Source of the DNA: Lachnospiraceae bacterium
Lineage (GTDB): Bacteria > Bacillota > Clostridia > Lachnospirales > Lachnospiraceae
DNA length: 35,680 nt
Direction of reading: 5' to 3'
Assembly: GCA_022774505.1 (NCBI GenBank)
Contig: JALFLW010000037.1
Coordinates: 1-35,680, forward strand
The stretch's first letter is position 1; every line of letters starts with the position of its first letter. The notes beneath the pieces are model-generated. The model was not told where the DNA came from and did no database searches. It worked only from the letters and a program-made list of their open reading frames with translations. Position numbers and translations under genes: made by a program. Shown piece after piece: positions 19,619 through 29,200 of the stretch.

Positions 19619-20923
19619 CTACTGGTACATCTTATCTGCAAGCAGGATCTGAATCGCCTGCGCCATCTCTTCCACATCAAAGCCACTGTTTATGATGTCC
19701 GACACTTCCGTATCCGTAAGACCGGACTCAATCGCTACCTGAATCTGTTCCATCTGGCTTTTGGAAAGGTCTGCTTCTTTCATCTGCTGGATCAGATTAT
19801 ATTTGGCTTTACTGCGAAAACACTTCTTCCCGGCAAGGGCTAACAGATGCTCCGGTCCTTTCTTACGGATGTGTTCTATCTGCACGATCTGTGTTCCCCC
19901 ATAACGGTTTGGAACAACCGCCTGATAACCAGCCTGCCATCCTGGTGTCTTTTTCTTTTCTTCTGCTACGCCCTCATTCACAGGCACCGTCCGCTCCACA
20001 TCCTCCACAGACTGCGTCTGATAAGTCTGGTTCAAAAGTTGTCGCTCCAACTCTCTGCTATCCCTTTCTTGGATCTGTTTTTCCAGTTCTCCGATCGTCC
20101 GCTTCATCTCTTCCATCTCCTTTCGCAGATTTCGTGATTCCCGCAAAGCATCGTCTCTCTCATCAAGGATCTGGTTTTTCTGCTTCCGGTACTCATCCAT
20201 TTCCTGATCCATACTTTCACGAAGTTTAGAAACCGACTGATTCTCCTCCTGCATCTGCTCCAGTTTTCTGGTAAGCTCTGCTTTTGTTTTCATCAGTTTG
20301 TTGAGCTGATCCTGCTGTGTGGAAAGTTCTGCTTCTTTATGCTCCAGCTTTCCTTCATACTCCTTGCGGATGCTCTCCTCATCCACCGACTCAGTTTTTG
20401 GCATCTCATCCAGCTTTTTACAGACCTTCTCAATCAGCTCCGCATTCTGCGATAAAGCCGATAACTGCTCACTGATCGAATCAAGCACCTCTTTTACCTT
20501 TTCGTTTTCCTCCGGCACCGCCTGCTTTGCTTCTGCCAGACTATCCTTTACTGCCTGAAGCGCCTTACTGATTGCATGCGCTTTCATATCCGAAGTAACA
20601 TTCTTCTCGATCACATCCACGGGAACCTCTGACGTGAAACGCAGGATTGTCTTAATCTGCTCTGCACTGTATCCACCCTCTGCCAGATGTCTCACAAAAT
20701 CTTCATTAACCTCATTCCTCAGTGCCTGTGACAACTGCTCTGCCTGTCCGGCAGAAAGCTTTACATCCATATAGATTGATACCTGCTTAAATGGCATCCC
20801 GTATTCTGACATGTCATTTCTGGCAAGCTCAATCATTTCCTTGGAAAATCCCTGTGAACGCCATTTCTTAATGGCACTGCTGACATCAAATTCACTGGGA
20901 CTTTTTAATACCTCATTCTCCAT
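19619..20923 (-). CDS. Coiled-coil mobilization-associated protein
   Basis: 434 residues from the ATG at 20923, for which GGAAAGGATGG is the plausible ribosome site; the open frame reaches back to 20998 inside the relaxase gene. The N-terminal ~130 residues are helical with short repeated units resembling SAEQIKTIL and SKEMIELAR. A long coiled coil (~170-330) and a C-terminal part with similar short helices (SKSQMEQIQVAIESGLTDTE) follow. Such helical repeats are common in proteins encoded after relaxases in Firmicutes elements. No enzymatic motif is seen. A relaxosome scaffold is inference from position. Confidence 0.65.
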   Translation of the reverse strand: MENEVLKSPSEFDVSSAIKKWRSQGFSKEMIELARNDMSEYGMPFKQVSIYMDVKLSAGQAEQLSQALRNEVNEDFVRHLAEGGYSAEQIKTILRFTSEVPVDVIEKNVTSDMKAHAISKALQAVKDSLAEAKQAVPEENEKVKEVLDSISEQLSALSQNAELIEKVCKKLDEMPKTESVDEESIRKEYEGKLEHKEAELSTQQDQLNKLMKTKAELTRKLEQMQEENQSVSKLRESMDQEMDEYRKQKNQILDERDDALRESRNLRKEMEEMKRTIGELEKQIQERDSRELERQLLNQTYQTQSVEDVERTVPVNEGVAEEKKKTPGWQAGYQAVVPNRYGGTQIVQIEHIRKKGPEHLLALAGKKCFRSKAKYNLIQQMKEADLSKSQMEQIQVAIESGLTDTEVSDIINSGFDVEEMAQAIQILLADKMYQ

Positions 20924-20957
20924 ATTCTGTACCATCCTTTCCATAAAAAAAGACAAC

Positions 20958-22391
20958 CTATCGTTTCGGCTGTCTGGTTTCTCTTTCTCTATTCTCAAGC
21001 ATATTCTGCTCTCGCTGCTTTTCCATGCGATCCGTTAATTCTGTGATCATCTTTTCTGCAATGACTCTCCTTCGATGTACTGCCTGTCGCTTTTCATAAT
21101 TCTCGGCAATCCGGTTATGGATTCCGTTCTGGATCATATCTACCTGATCTTTCGTATATCCCTGTTCTTTTAGTTTCTCCTTCAGGGATTCATAAGCATG
21201 ATATTCCTTCTCAAAGAACTCATCCCCTTCCAGATAACTATGGTACGCAGGCTGTAGCTGCTCCATCTCCTCTGCTGTCCGAAATAATCCTGAAAACCGC
21301 TTTTCTTCTTTACTAAGACTGCGCCGCTCCCGTCTGCTTTCTGCCTCTTTTTCCTTTAGGTTGCTGCAGGCAGCCACCAGTTCCGGCAATGTATGAATCT
21401 CATTCTCTACCAGAAACATATACTGCTCATGACATTCATTCAGCTTCCGGATCTCATTCTTATACTGCCAAGCCTTGCTGTAAGGAAGCCGTTTCAATTT
21501 ACGATTCCTGCATACCTTCGCATAGTAGGTTTTCTGTATTCCGGTGAGCTTTGTTCTCGGCAAAAACTCATCTTCCGCAACCGTAAGAAGCCCTTTCTCT
21601 GATCTGTTTGCATAGGATTTCAGATCTTCCAAAGCGATTCTCTGTTCAATCCTATCCTCCGTATATTCATCCCCCAGAGATTTACATCTGCAGTACCGCT
21701 GCATCCCCGGTGGTTTTACGGCAAGATATTTATTCTGTTTGATCTCGTATCCCATCTCTTTTAACATATCAAGAAATTCTTCCATCTCATCGGACTGCAG
21801 AATACACGCATCAAGATCCCGCCGGATCATATCTCTCCAGATCAGCTTACCATCCCGAAACTCGTTCCAGTCCTTGTAATACTCATTCTTATGCTGCCCT
21901 GCCATTTCAATCTCCATCGTGGCAAGACCATATTTCTCACACAAACGGTTTGTGATCGGCTGGATCACCTTTGCCCAGTCTCCCTTTTCATAGCGGTACT
22001 TTCTTCCGGTAATACCATTCACGCTGTTAAAAATAATGTGTCCGTGTGTATGTGCCGTATTATCATGCACCGCATAGATTGCTTCATAACCTTGACCAAG
22101 ATATTCTTCTGCAAATTTTCGGATGATCTTGAAAGCAGTCCCCGGTTCCACATCTTCTTCCTCAAAAGAAATGATGATGTGATACCCCTGCCTTTTATCT
22201 GTCTTTCCAAACTTCTGCTTTGTTGCAAGCATCTGGTCAAATGCCTTTTCCGGCTGACAGTTAATCCCCGTTACATAACGCATATTTTGCGTCTTGTTCG
22301 GATCTATAATATAAGTAATCGCCGTCTGCAAATGCCTCCCGGCAAACTTTCTCCCACAGTCATTGATCGTAAGAATCTTAGTGATAGCCAC
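20958..22391 (-). CDS. Relaxase, MOBP/VirD2-like
   Basis: 477 residues beginning with GTG at 22391, overlapping the end of mobC by 14 bases. The N-terminal relaxase domain has Tyr27 (AITYIIDPNKT) as the probable nucleophile and the metal-binding HxHxH at residues 114-118 (AVHDNTAHTHGHIIFNSVNG). The rest is helical and basic, ending with QKR-rich residues, probably for binding DNA and the coupling protein. It nicks oriT and covalently pilots the strand. The gene order of unknown protein, mobC, relaxase fits an oriT just upstream at 23.3 kb. Confidence 0.92.
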   Translation of the reverse strand: MAITKILTINDCGRKFAGRHLQTAITYIIDPNKTQNMRYVTGINCQPEKAFDQMLATKQKFGKTDKRQGYHIIISFEEEDVEPGTAFKIIRKFAEEYLGQGYEAIYAVHDNTAHTHGHIIFNSVNGITGRKYRYEKGDWAKVIQPITNRLCEKYGLATMEIEMAGQHKNEYYKDWNEFRDGKLIWRDMIRRDLDACILQSDEMEEFLDMLKEMGYEIKQNKYLAVKPPGMQRYCRCKSLGDEYTEDRIEQRIALEDLKSYANRSEKGLLTVAEDEFLPRTKLTGIQKTYYAKVCRNRKLKRLPYSKAWQYKNEIRKLNECHEQYMFLVENEIHTLPELVAACSNLKEKEAESRRERRSLSKEEKRFSGLFRTAEEMEQLQPAYHSYLEGDEFFEKEYHAYESLKEKLKEQGYTKDQVDMIQNGIHNRIAENYEKRQAVHRRRVIAEKMITELTDRMEKQREQNMLENRERETRQPKR

Positions 22392-22701
22392 AGTCGTCCA
22401 CCACCTTTGCCAGCGTTTCGTTCAAACGCCGCATATAGGCAATGAGTCTTTCCTTATCCGCAGTACGATACAGATTAGAGTTATTATTAAACACAATCTC
22501 ATTGATGTTGACTCCGATCCGGTTGACCTCATTGATCAACACCTTGATTCCACCACGGATCTCCGGATAATCACTGGGCTGCTGTGTGATCAGCAAGCGG
22601 AAATAATCGGATTCTGTCATTCCCGCTTCTTCTGCCTTTTTACGAAAAGCAGCGGCATCATCTGTCGTCAGACGATAATGCTTTACCACATCTTTCGCCA
22701 T
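22378..22701 (-). CDS. mobC: MobC relaxosome protein
   Basis: 107 residues. The N-terminal half resembles a ribbon-helix-helix (HYRLTTDDAAAFRKKAEEAG, MTESDYFRLLI). The C-terminal half has the MobC motif LINEVNRIGVNINEIVFNNN. MobC binds oriT near the nic site and helps the relaxase open the duplex. Its start overlaps the stop of the upstream gene (TGATG) and its end overlaps the relaxase start, so the three genes are translationally coupled. Confidence 0.88.
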   Translation of the reverse strand: MAKDVVKHYRLTTDDAAAFRKKAEEAGMTESDYFRLLITQQPSDYPEIRGGIKVLINEVNRIGVNINEIVFNNNSNLYRTADKERLIAYMRRLNETLAKVVDDCGYH

Positions 22702-23210
22702 CAGCGCTTCCTCCCTTCTTCCCTATGTGCTGCATCCTGATACTTCATATCTTCATGGACCGCCAATGCTTCTGGCATCTGTCCTCCCGCCTGCCCGATC
22801 ATGGCTCTCGCAACATTTCTCACATCACGACCATAAATTGTCTGGGCAAACATTTGATTCAATGCCGTCTCATCCTCCTTCAGTGCATCATAGGTAAACT
22901 TATATTCACAATATTCCGCAAAATCTTTCGGATGATCGACAACCGCCCTTGCTTCCTCTAACTGTTCATAATTCCATTCACAGACCAGATCAATTACCTC
23001 ATCCATAGTATAAGGAACACGCTGACCGTTTTCTTCTGAAATATCTACACGCATCAGCTTTCCATCATCCAATGTGAGCATAAAATCATGCCCCTGCATA
23101 TAACCAAGGATCACTTGTGCATCCTCTTTGGAAAGTTTGATCTCTGACTGCAGTGCATTGATCGTGATCAAAAGCTCCGACGGTTGTTTGATCTCATATA
23201 CATCGCTCAT
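22701..23210 (-). CDS. Unknown protein, first gene of the mob operon
   Basis: 169 residues from the ATG at 23210 (AAAGGAGGTG, 9 nt); an upstream frame to 23309 crosses hairpins and is probably untranslated. It is acidic and soluble, with the segments LSKEDAQVILGYMQGHDFML, YTMDEVIDLVCEWNYEQLEE and a conserved-looking C-terminus (NQMFAQTIYGRDVRNVARAM). I do not recognise the family with confidence. As the gene between the putative oriT and mobC, it may be a regulator or relaxosome component; this is inference from position only. Confidence 0.65.
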   Translation of the reverse strand: MSDVYEIKQPSELLITINALQSEIKLSKEDAQVILGYMQGHDFMLTLDDGKLMRVDISEENGQRVPYTMDEVIDLVCEWNYEQLEEARAVVDHPKDFAEYCEYKFTYDALKEDETALNQMFAQTIYGRDVRNVARAMIGQAGGQMPEALAVHEDMKYQDAAHREEGRKR

Positions 23211-23305
23211 CTTCCGGTACACCTCCTTTTCTTTATCCGTGCTAACTTTCAGGTTACATTTCCGTGGGAGTTCGGAAACCACGCCTTTGTGGTTTCGCCA
23301 GATAC

Positions 23306-23372
23306 GCATTTTGTGTCACAAAATGCCAGCAAAAAAAGATTTTGGCTGTCTGGTTAGGGGAGCGTCCCCTAA
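23306..23372. other. Putative oriT hairpins
   Basis: Two strong inverted repeats stand upstream of the mob operon. GCATTTTGTG-T-CACAAAATGC (23306-23326) is a perfect 10-bp-arm palindrome, and TTAGGGGA-GCG-TCCCCTAA (23354-23372) has perfect 8-bp arms. Position before mobC and the relaxase gene, lack of coding capacity and adjacent hairpins fit an oriT with a MobC/relaxase recognition arm. The nic site cannot be pinpointed by eye. Confidence 0.5.
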
Positions 23373-23403
23373 AGCCCCCATATTTCTCACGAAAGGTTCT
23401 CGT

Positions 23404-23594
23404 GATAGTGTAAAGTGCTGTCAATTTCGATCAATGCTAGTGCAAAACACTAGCATTTTCCCGTTTTGATAGTGTAAAGTGATAGCATCCGTTTCCGGCT
23501 AAAAATTCGTGATATAGTAAAGTGATAGCAAATTTTCTTTTTGCTAGTGGTTTTCTATATCTTTTTTTCCATTTGATAGTGGAAAGTGCTATCA
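23404..23594. repeat. Four iteron-like repeats (GATAGTGTAAAGTGATAGC)
   Basis: Near-identical 19-20 bp units start at 23404, 23468, 23511 and 23575; consensus GATAGTGTAAAGTGATAGC. The spacings are 64, 43 and 64 bases, close to whole helical turns. The first three are intergenic; the fourth lies within the final codons of the primase-like gene. A separate perfect inverted repeat, AATGCTAGTG-CAAAA-CACTAGCATT (23433-23457), stands between the first two. The array could bind a relaxosome, replication or control protein. Confidence 0.75.
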
Positions 23595-24526
23595 ACCATT
23601 CTTTTTCTCTCTGCCTTTAGCCATTCATTCACATCTTTATATTCTGACGGAACTATTCTGCCCGTCACTGAGTACCCAAGCCCTTTGTACTTTTCCATCA
23701 TCTGCTGTTCTGCCTTCTGTCCTGCTTCATCATTATCCAGGCAAAAACTGATCCTACGGATATCCGGATAATCTTTCAGATACCTGTCCAAAGGAACATC
23801 TGCAACCATTCCAAGTGCAAGCAGGTCACATTGCTTATCTGGATAGATCGTCATATAGCTTAAAAGATCAATCGCAGCTTCAAACACCACGATCTCAATA
23901 CAAGCCTCCCGGTGTAAATGAAATCCATACTGTTTGTCGTTGCCCTCCACATCACACTTAAAGCTCTTGCCATTCCGGTCAAACACTCCCCGCATACTGG
24001 CAAACTTTGGAGTACCGCTTGCATCCGTTCCCACAAATACCACATTGTGATAATTCTTTGCTTCATAAAGGATGCCGGCATTCACAAAATGATCTACCAC
24101 CTCTTTAGCAATTCCTCTCTGATTCACCAGATAGTCATACAGATAAGCGTTGCTCCCGGCATACTCCGGAAGTACAAATTCTTTTCTTTCCTCTGCTGCA
24201 ATCCCGTTTGGTAAGATAACACCATGCAATGTTTTCTTGGATTCCAGTCTTTTGTATCCCGTAAAATCAAGGAGCCAGAACACGGCTTCTTTTACATCCA
24301 TTCCTGCAAACACCCGTAAGAAATCAATCTGGCTTCCGCCATTCTCTCCTTTCTCATACCTTCTGGACCATCGAAACCAATGTGTCCTGTTATAGATCCG
24401 GATGGAATCCATTTCCTTTAAGGTGTGGTACTTTCCGATCCGCCGGACGGTATATCCCAGATGAGATGCCACAGCACATAAGTCTACCGACTTCGCGATC
24501 CTAAGTTCTTCTTCCGTGAACCTCAT
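23555..24526 (-). CDS. DUF3991/Toprim primase-like protein
   Basis: 323 residues from the ATG at 24526, since AAAGGAG is 9 nt from it and only 3 nt from an upstream ATG. The N-terminal part (DLCAVASHLGYTVRRIGKYH, then NRTHWFRWSRRYEKGENGGS) resembles the DUF3991 region that precedes Toprim in element primases. The Toprim signature follows: VVFEAAIDLLSY (~215) and the acidic pair in FCLDNDEAGQKAEQ (~262). It lacks a visible helicase domain. A role in priming the complementary strand after transfer is a reasonable inference. Its 3' end contains one of the iteron-like repeats, so its last residues are constrained by that site. Confidence 0.8.
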   Translation of the reverse strand: MRFTEEELRIAKSVDLCAVASHLGYTVRRIGKYHTLKEMDSIRIYNRTHWFRWSRRYEKGENGGSQIDFLRVFAGMDVKEAVFWLLDFTGYKRLESKKTLHGVILPNGIAAEERKEFVLPEYAGSNAYLYDYLVNQRGIAKEVVDHFVNAGILYEAKNYHNVVFVGTDASGTPKFASMRGVFDRNGKSFKCDVEGNDKQYGFHLHREACIEIVVFEAAIDLLSYMTIYPDKQCDLLALGMVADVPLDRYLKDYPDIRRISFCLDNDEAGQKAEQQMMEKYKGLGYSVTGRIVPSEYKDVNEWLKAERKRMVDSTFHYQMEKKI

Positions 24527-25061
24527 GAGCATCTTCTCCTTTCTCCGCAACAAGCTGTTCATCCCAGTCCATAAAATGATAATCCTCTGCCAGATGAATA
24601 CATGGATTCTTCATGATGCCCTTTTCCCGAAAGCTGAAATACTCCTTATTATTGCCTCCCACTATAATATGATCCATCAATGGAATCCCGACAAGACTGG
24701 TTACCTTCTGCATCCGGTCCGTTAGACGAATATCATCCTTAGATGGTGTCAGATCACCGGAAGGGTGGTTATGCACCATGATCAATCTGGCAGCGTTTGA
24801 TAAAATACTGGCTTTAAGCATGTCTCGCGGATTTACCACGGAATAATCCAGTGTACCGGCACTGACAAAACTGCAGTTGATTGGTGTACCATCCGCCTTC
24901 AGATTGATGACGCAGACCAGCTCCCGATCCATATCACAAAGCACCTCACCAACCAGATGAACGGCAGCCTGCGGGCTGTTAAGCTTCTGATCCGAATAAA
25001 TGGGAGCATCTCTTACAAGCCGGATACTTACCACATCCAGCTTAAAAGCATCACGACTCAT
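24501..25061 (-). CDS. RadC-like JAMM-domain protein
   Basis: 186 residues with a JAB1/MPN-type (JAMM) core: the metal-binding motif is HNHPSGDLTPSKDD, followed by the typical VGIPLMDHIIVGG. The helix-hairpin-helix usually found before this core in chromosomal RadC is missing, as is common in mobile-element members. RadC-like proteins of elements have no proven activity; a metalloprotease fold is likely. It overlaps the primase-like gene by 26 bases and the 39-residue gene by 11 bases. Confidence 0.85.
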   Translation of the reverse strand: MSRDAFKLDVVSIRLVRDAPIYSDQKLNSPQAAVHLVGEVLCDMDRELVCVINLKADGTPINCSFVSAGTLDYSVVNPRDMLKASILSNAARLIMVHNHPSGDLTPSKDDIRLTDRMQKVTSLVGIPLMDHIIVGGNNKEYFSFREKGIMKNPCIHLAEDYHFMDWDEQLVAEKGEDAHEVHGRRT

Positions 25062-25170
25062 CCTCTGTCACCTCTTCTTTCGGAAACTCTACCGTCACCA
25101 CCGTATCTTCCGGCTGACTCTGTAACAGTTTCTTTAATTCCTCTACACTGTATCCACTCTGATCTGACAT
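25051..25170 (-). CDS. 39-residue acidic micro-protein
   Basis: The frame starts at an ATG with AGGAGG 6 nt upstream and ends by overlapping the start of the RadC-like gene. It reads MSDQSGYSVEELKKLLQSQP, then a Val/Thr-rich and acidic end (about 10 acidic residues in 39). The dense packing (10 bases after the DUF5688 stop, overlap with radC) and the ribosome site support real translation. No family is recognised; an adaptor-type peptide is possible. Confidence 0.7.
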   Translation of the reverse strand: MSDQSGYSVEELKKLLQSQPEDTVVTVEFPKEEVTEDES

Positions 25171-25180
25171 CGTCTGCCTC

Positions 25181-26182
25181 CTATCTCGCCGGTCCTTCCT
25201 TTTCATAGATCATCGGCGGCTCTGCAATAACACCGTCTAACCCCTTTTCCGGCACATCTGTGGCAAGCTCCAACTTTCTGAGATCCTTATCATAGTGGTA
25301 TACATTATTGGACAGTCGCTCATCCAAGGTAACAGCAGTCATATTGACATCGTGAACCATTTGTGCCAAATACTCCGGAGCTCCCATCTCTACAGATACT
25401 GCGATGGTTTCATGGATAGAGGAAGGGAGCAAATACAGATCCGTTCCTATCTGCTCTGCCAGTTTATGAAGATTCTCCTCATATAACATGGATGCCGCTC
25501 CATTTATTCCCATCTCATTCGTGATCACCCACAAGTTTTTTTCCGGAGGTATCTCATCAAACACTCCCATGGATTCCAGCAATTCTTGTGGCATTCCATC
25601 TTCGCCTATCATATCTGTCATTACTTCCTGCATTGACTTTACTCTTGGTGGACAGATACGCTTTGTATTCTCCACCGCATGCTGAAATAACTCTTCCTCT
25701 GTAAATCCACGAGCGGCTGCAAAATCATTGGTAATGATCATACTCTGCATTCCATCCCTATCCATATTCACTACCCATCGGTAGATCACAGACAGATCCT
25801 GAAAGCTTCTGTTGGGAACCTCCTTTAAGAGTTCCTCATTCTGTTTGGAGTTGACTAAACAAAGAACCACATTGTCCTGAATCTTGTCAGCATCAAGCAC
25901 CGGATTTACTTTGCTCATCTCTTTCGTAGCTTCCACAACCGCATCTGCTACTTCCGCCAAAGTAGTCTGGATATCCTCATTCTGCTGATAATGCTCATAC
26001 ATCTCCTCCAGATAAATGTTAGGCGCTTTATTGTGATCCGGCAGCATTACCGTTAATGCATGTAATGTCCGATTTACTTTTGGCACTGCGTGTACGGATA
26101 CGGATGCCTCTTTATATTCTGCCGGAAGTGAATGTAAGATATTGTCTTTCACTACTTCCTGAAACATATTAAAATCCATCAT
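25181..26182 (-). CDS. DUF5688-family protein
   Basis: 333 residues, soluble, with no signal peptide. Segments such as NRTLHALTVMLPDHNKAPNI, YLEEMYEHYQQ, DLSVIYRWVVNMDRDGMQSM, IITNDFAAARGFTEEELFQH and WVITNEMGINGAASMLYEEN match DUF5688, very common in Firmicutes conjugative elements and without known biochemical function. No catalytic triad can be read. The ATG at 26182 has AAAGGA 11 nt upstream. It begins the unit that runs on to the micro-protein, RadC and primase genes. Confidence 0.8.
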   Translation of the reverse strand: MMDFNMFQEVVKDNILHSLPAEYKEASVSVHAVPKVNRTLHALTVMLPDHNKAPNIYLEEMYEHYQQNEDIQTTLAEVADAVVEATKEMSKVNPVLDADKIQDNVVLCLVNSKQNEELLKEVPNRSFQDLSVIYRWVVNMDRDGMQSMIITNDFAAARGFTEEELFQHAVENTKRICPPRVKSMQEVMTDMIGEDGMPQELLESMGVFDEIPPEKNLWVITNEMGINGAASMLYEENLHKLAEQIGTDLYLLPSSIHETIAVSVEMGAPEYLAQMVHDVNMTAVTLDERLSNNVYHYDKDLRKLELATDVPEKGLDGVIAEPPMIYEKEGPAR

Positions 26183-26210
26183 ATAATTATCATTCCTTTC
26201 TCAAATAAAC

Positions 26211-26238
26211 AGGAGAGGTTATTTTCATAGCCTCTCCC
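26211..26238 (-). terminator. Stem-loop after the surface-protein gene
   Basis: On the minus strand GGAGAGGCTAT pairs with ATAACCTCTCC (one mismatch) around a GAAA loop, followed by TGTTTATTTG. It starts 23 bases past the stop of the adhesin gene. The T-tract is interrupted, so it may be a leaky terminator that lets some transcription into the DUF5688 unit. Confidence 0.55.
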
Positions 26239-26261
26239 TAAACAATCCATATGAAGTTTTA

Positions 26262-29200
26262 TCAAACTTTTCTTCTTTTCCTTCTACGGTTCAGATAAAT
26301 CCCCGCACCGATCAGGAATCCTCCTGCTACACCAAACAGCCAAGGCTTATAACCTCCACCGGTCTGTGGAAGTTTCGGCTTCTCCGGCTTATTCTTCAGC
26401 TTCAGTGTATAAACTACATTCTCCACGGCACTGTCATCATACTGAAGCAGCACTTCGTGCGGTGTCGTATCAATGACATACCCTTTCGCGGCCTTTGTCT
26501 CTACGACATAATAAGGAATATCTTTATCGAAGTTCCCCTCTTCATCGTAAGTGCCGATGTCAAGCAGATTGGTTTTAGCATATCCTTTTTTGTCTGTGAT
26601 AAGTTTCGCAAGCACTTTTCCATCCTTATTACGAAGTTCAAACTCTACTCCCTTGATCGGAGACTTTGTCTTACTGTCCGTTTTATAGATTTCAACCGCT
26701 CCCTTCACTCTTTCATCAGACATTGCAACCTTTTGGATCTCTCCGGTTTCTTCTACCGTAAATTCCACCTCATTGGCGATCAGATACCCGTATGGAGAAG
26801 CAGTTTCCTTTAAGGTGTAATCCCCTGCCGGAATTGCTTCTAACTGGTGGGGCTTTCCATCGGTTACCCAGGATGCATATACCTCGCCATCGGAATCAAT
26901 CACCTCTAAAGTTGCACCTTTTAATTCTTTTCCGGTTGTAATGTCCGTTTTAGATACTTCTACAATGATCGGTGTCTCTTCAACCGTAATCTCTTTTTCA
27001 AGCACTGCCGTCAAAGGATCTTTATAGGTAAAGTCCACATCGTAGACCGTATCATCCATTACATAGCCTTCCGGAGATTCCACTTCTTTTACATAGTAGT
27101 TTGCCAGAGGAAGATCTGCTGCAAAGATTGCCTGTCCGCTGGCAGTAGTCACTGCAGTATCCACCATTGTGTCTGCCTTTACCGCAACTTCACCGTTTAT
27201 ATCAAGAATGTCCTCCTTCACAAACACACCATAGGTTGCTCCCTCTACCGGATTCTTTGTCACACCATCGGTTTTGATCACACTGAGTTTTGTCTTTACT
27301 CTCTCATTCACAAAATCAGCATTTCCATAAACCACATCGGTATGGTCATCCTTATAAGTAAGCTCTACCGGGAACGGCTCCTCGCAAAGCACAAATCCCT
27401 TTGGTGCTTCGATCTCAACTACCTGATACTTGCCGAGCGGAAGATCCTCAATAGATGCTTCCCCGTTCTCATCGGTAGTCAGCGTGGCAACAACCGCTCC
27501 TGCAGATGCCGGAACACCATTGATCATTTCCAGTGTGCGTTTTCCGTTCTCATCTTTCTGATGATCCGGTGTGTAAATATCCTCTGCTGCGATCAACTGG
27601 AATACAGCCCCCGCAAGATTCTGTTCCTCATAGATAAAATCAAGACTTCGATCCTCTTTATCAATGGCACTCATAATACGGTCAACGATCGTATCATACT
27701 CTGTACCGGTAAGTACCTCACCGGCTTTGGTAATACTGATACTTCCCTTTACCGGAGTATCTTCAATCACAACTTCGATCACAGGATCACCATCACTGTC
27801 CTCTTCCACCTTTACGGCTCCATCCTTTTCCACCACAAAAGGAAACTCTTCCTCGGAAATCAGATAGCCATCCGGAGCAGTGATCTCTTCCACCTGATAA
27901 TTGCCATATTTCAGTTTCAACGGAGTGGTGATCGTTCCGGAATCATCAGTTGTAAATTCACTCACCTTATCCTTTCCAACTTTCTGTTCCACATATTCAT
28001 CGGTATCTGTATTCCTGATCTTGAACGTAACACCGGAAAGACAGATCGTGTTGCCACTTTCTGCATCCTTTTTGACCATCCGGATATATGCTTTAAATGG
28101 TGCATCGTTTAAGATCCGGTATCTCTGCGGTGTTCTGGAATCCTCTGTCACCTCGACCGTAAAATCATCCGTCTTATACAGATTGTGAGGTACTTTCGTC
28201 TCCTTCACAAGATATGTTCCGTATGGAAGTTCCTTAGAGCAGGCATAGCCTTTCTCGTCAGTGACCAGAGTGTCATAAACCTTAGCCGCATCCCATCCCA
28301 CCTTATCAATCTCAGACTGAAGTTTCACGGTAAATTCTGCACCTTCCACATAATCCGTCTCCGTATCATCCCCATCGGTTGATACTTTGATGATCTCAAA
28401 TGGCTGCTTCTTTACTGTTTCCACCACATGGCGGGTAACAGAAATATTCTGGTGAGTATTCGGTTCTTTGGAATAGTCAACCACATACTTTGTTTCATCA
28501 AGCAGATATCCTTCACTTGGCTCGATCTCCTGAATATAATACTTCCCATAATAGAGATTTCCAAAGTTAAAATTTCCTGCTTCATCTGTCTTCACTGTTG
28601 CAAGAAGTGTTCCTGCATTTGCCAGTGTTCCGGTACTGTAAAAATCCGTCCCCGCAGTCGATGTGATGTTATCGTTTCCGGCATAGGATACGATCCCTCT
28701 GCCATCCGGATAATTCACAGTCTCCAATGCATACAGTCCATAGGTTGCACCGGAAAGTCTGGCGTCCCCCTGTGGATCAGAAGTTTCTTTGTCTTTCTTA
28801 TCAACGGATACATCACAGCGGATCGGCGTATTGGTCATTTCCACCGTATCGAATGAACCATAATCCGGCTTTACTTCCCATACCTTTCCATCATCACGGT
28901 ATCCATCCGGGACAACCACCTCTTTCACATAATACACATCCTGCTGTTTCACAAACTTCTCAGATGCCGCTCCGTCCAGATCTTCATCATAATAAAATAC
29001 CGGTACTTCTGCTCCGGTATCACCATTCATCAATACCCTCTGGGTGCAGGAAGCATCTTTAAACACGGCAAAACCGGCGCCTTTGACAACATTTCCAGAC
29101 TCAGAATCCGTCTTCTGTACGAGAACACCTACCGTTTCCGGTGTCTCCTTTGCCTCAAAAGCTTTTCCAGCTTTTGTAACCTTTCCACTCTCATCATACT

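Noticed and set aside
23211..23309. N-terminal extension of the unknown mob-operon gene to 23309
   Set aside because: The extension overlaps the putative oriT palindrome edge, and the ATG at 23210 has a clearly better ribosome site.
23433..23457. Inverted repeat as a terminator of the primase unit
   Set aside because: The 10-bp stem is perfect but no T-run follows on the minus strand, so I kept it as part of the repeat region only.
23306..23594. CRISPR array
   Set aside because: There are only four short repeats at unequal spacing, with no unique spacers of constant length and no cas genes in the window.
27342..28112. Long plus-strand frame of 256 codons inside the surface-protein gene
   Set aside because: It lies opposite a well-supported repeat protein and has no family resemblance; repetitive, biased codons on the other strand create such shadows.
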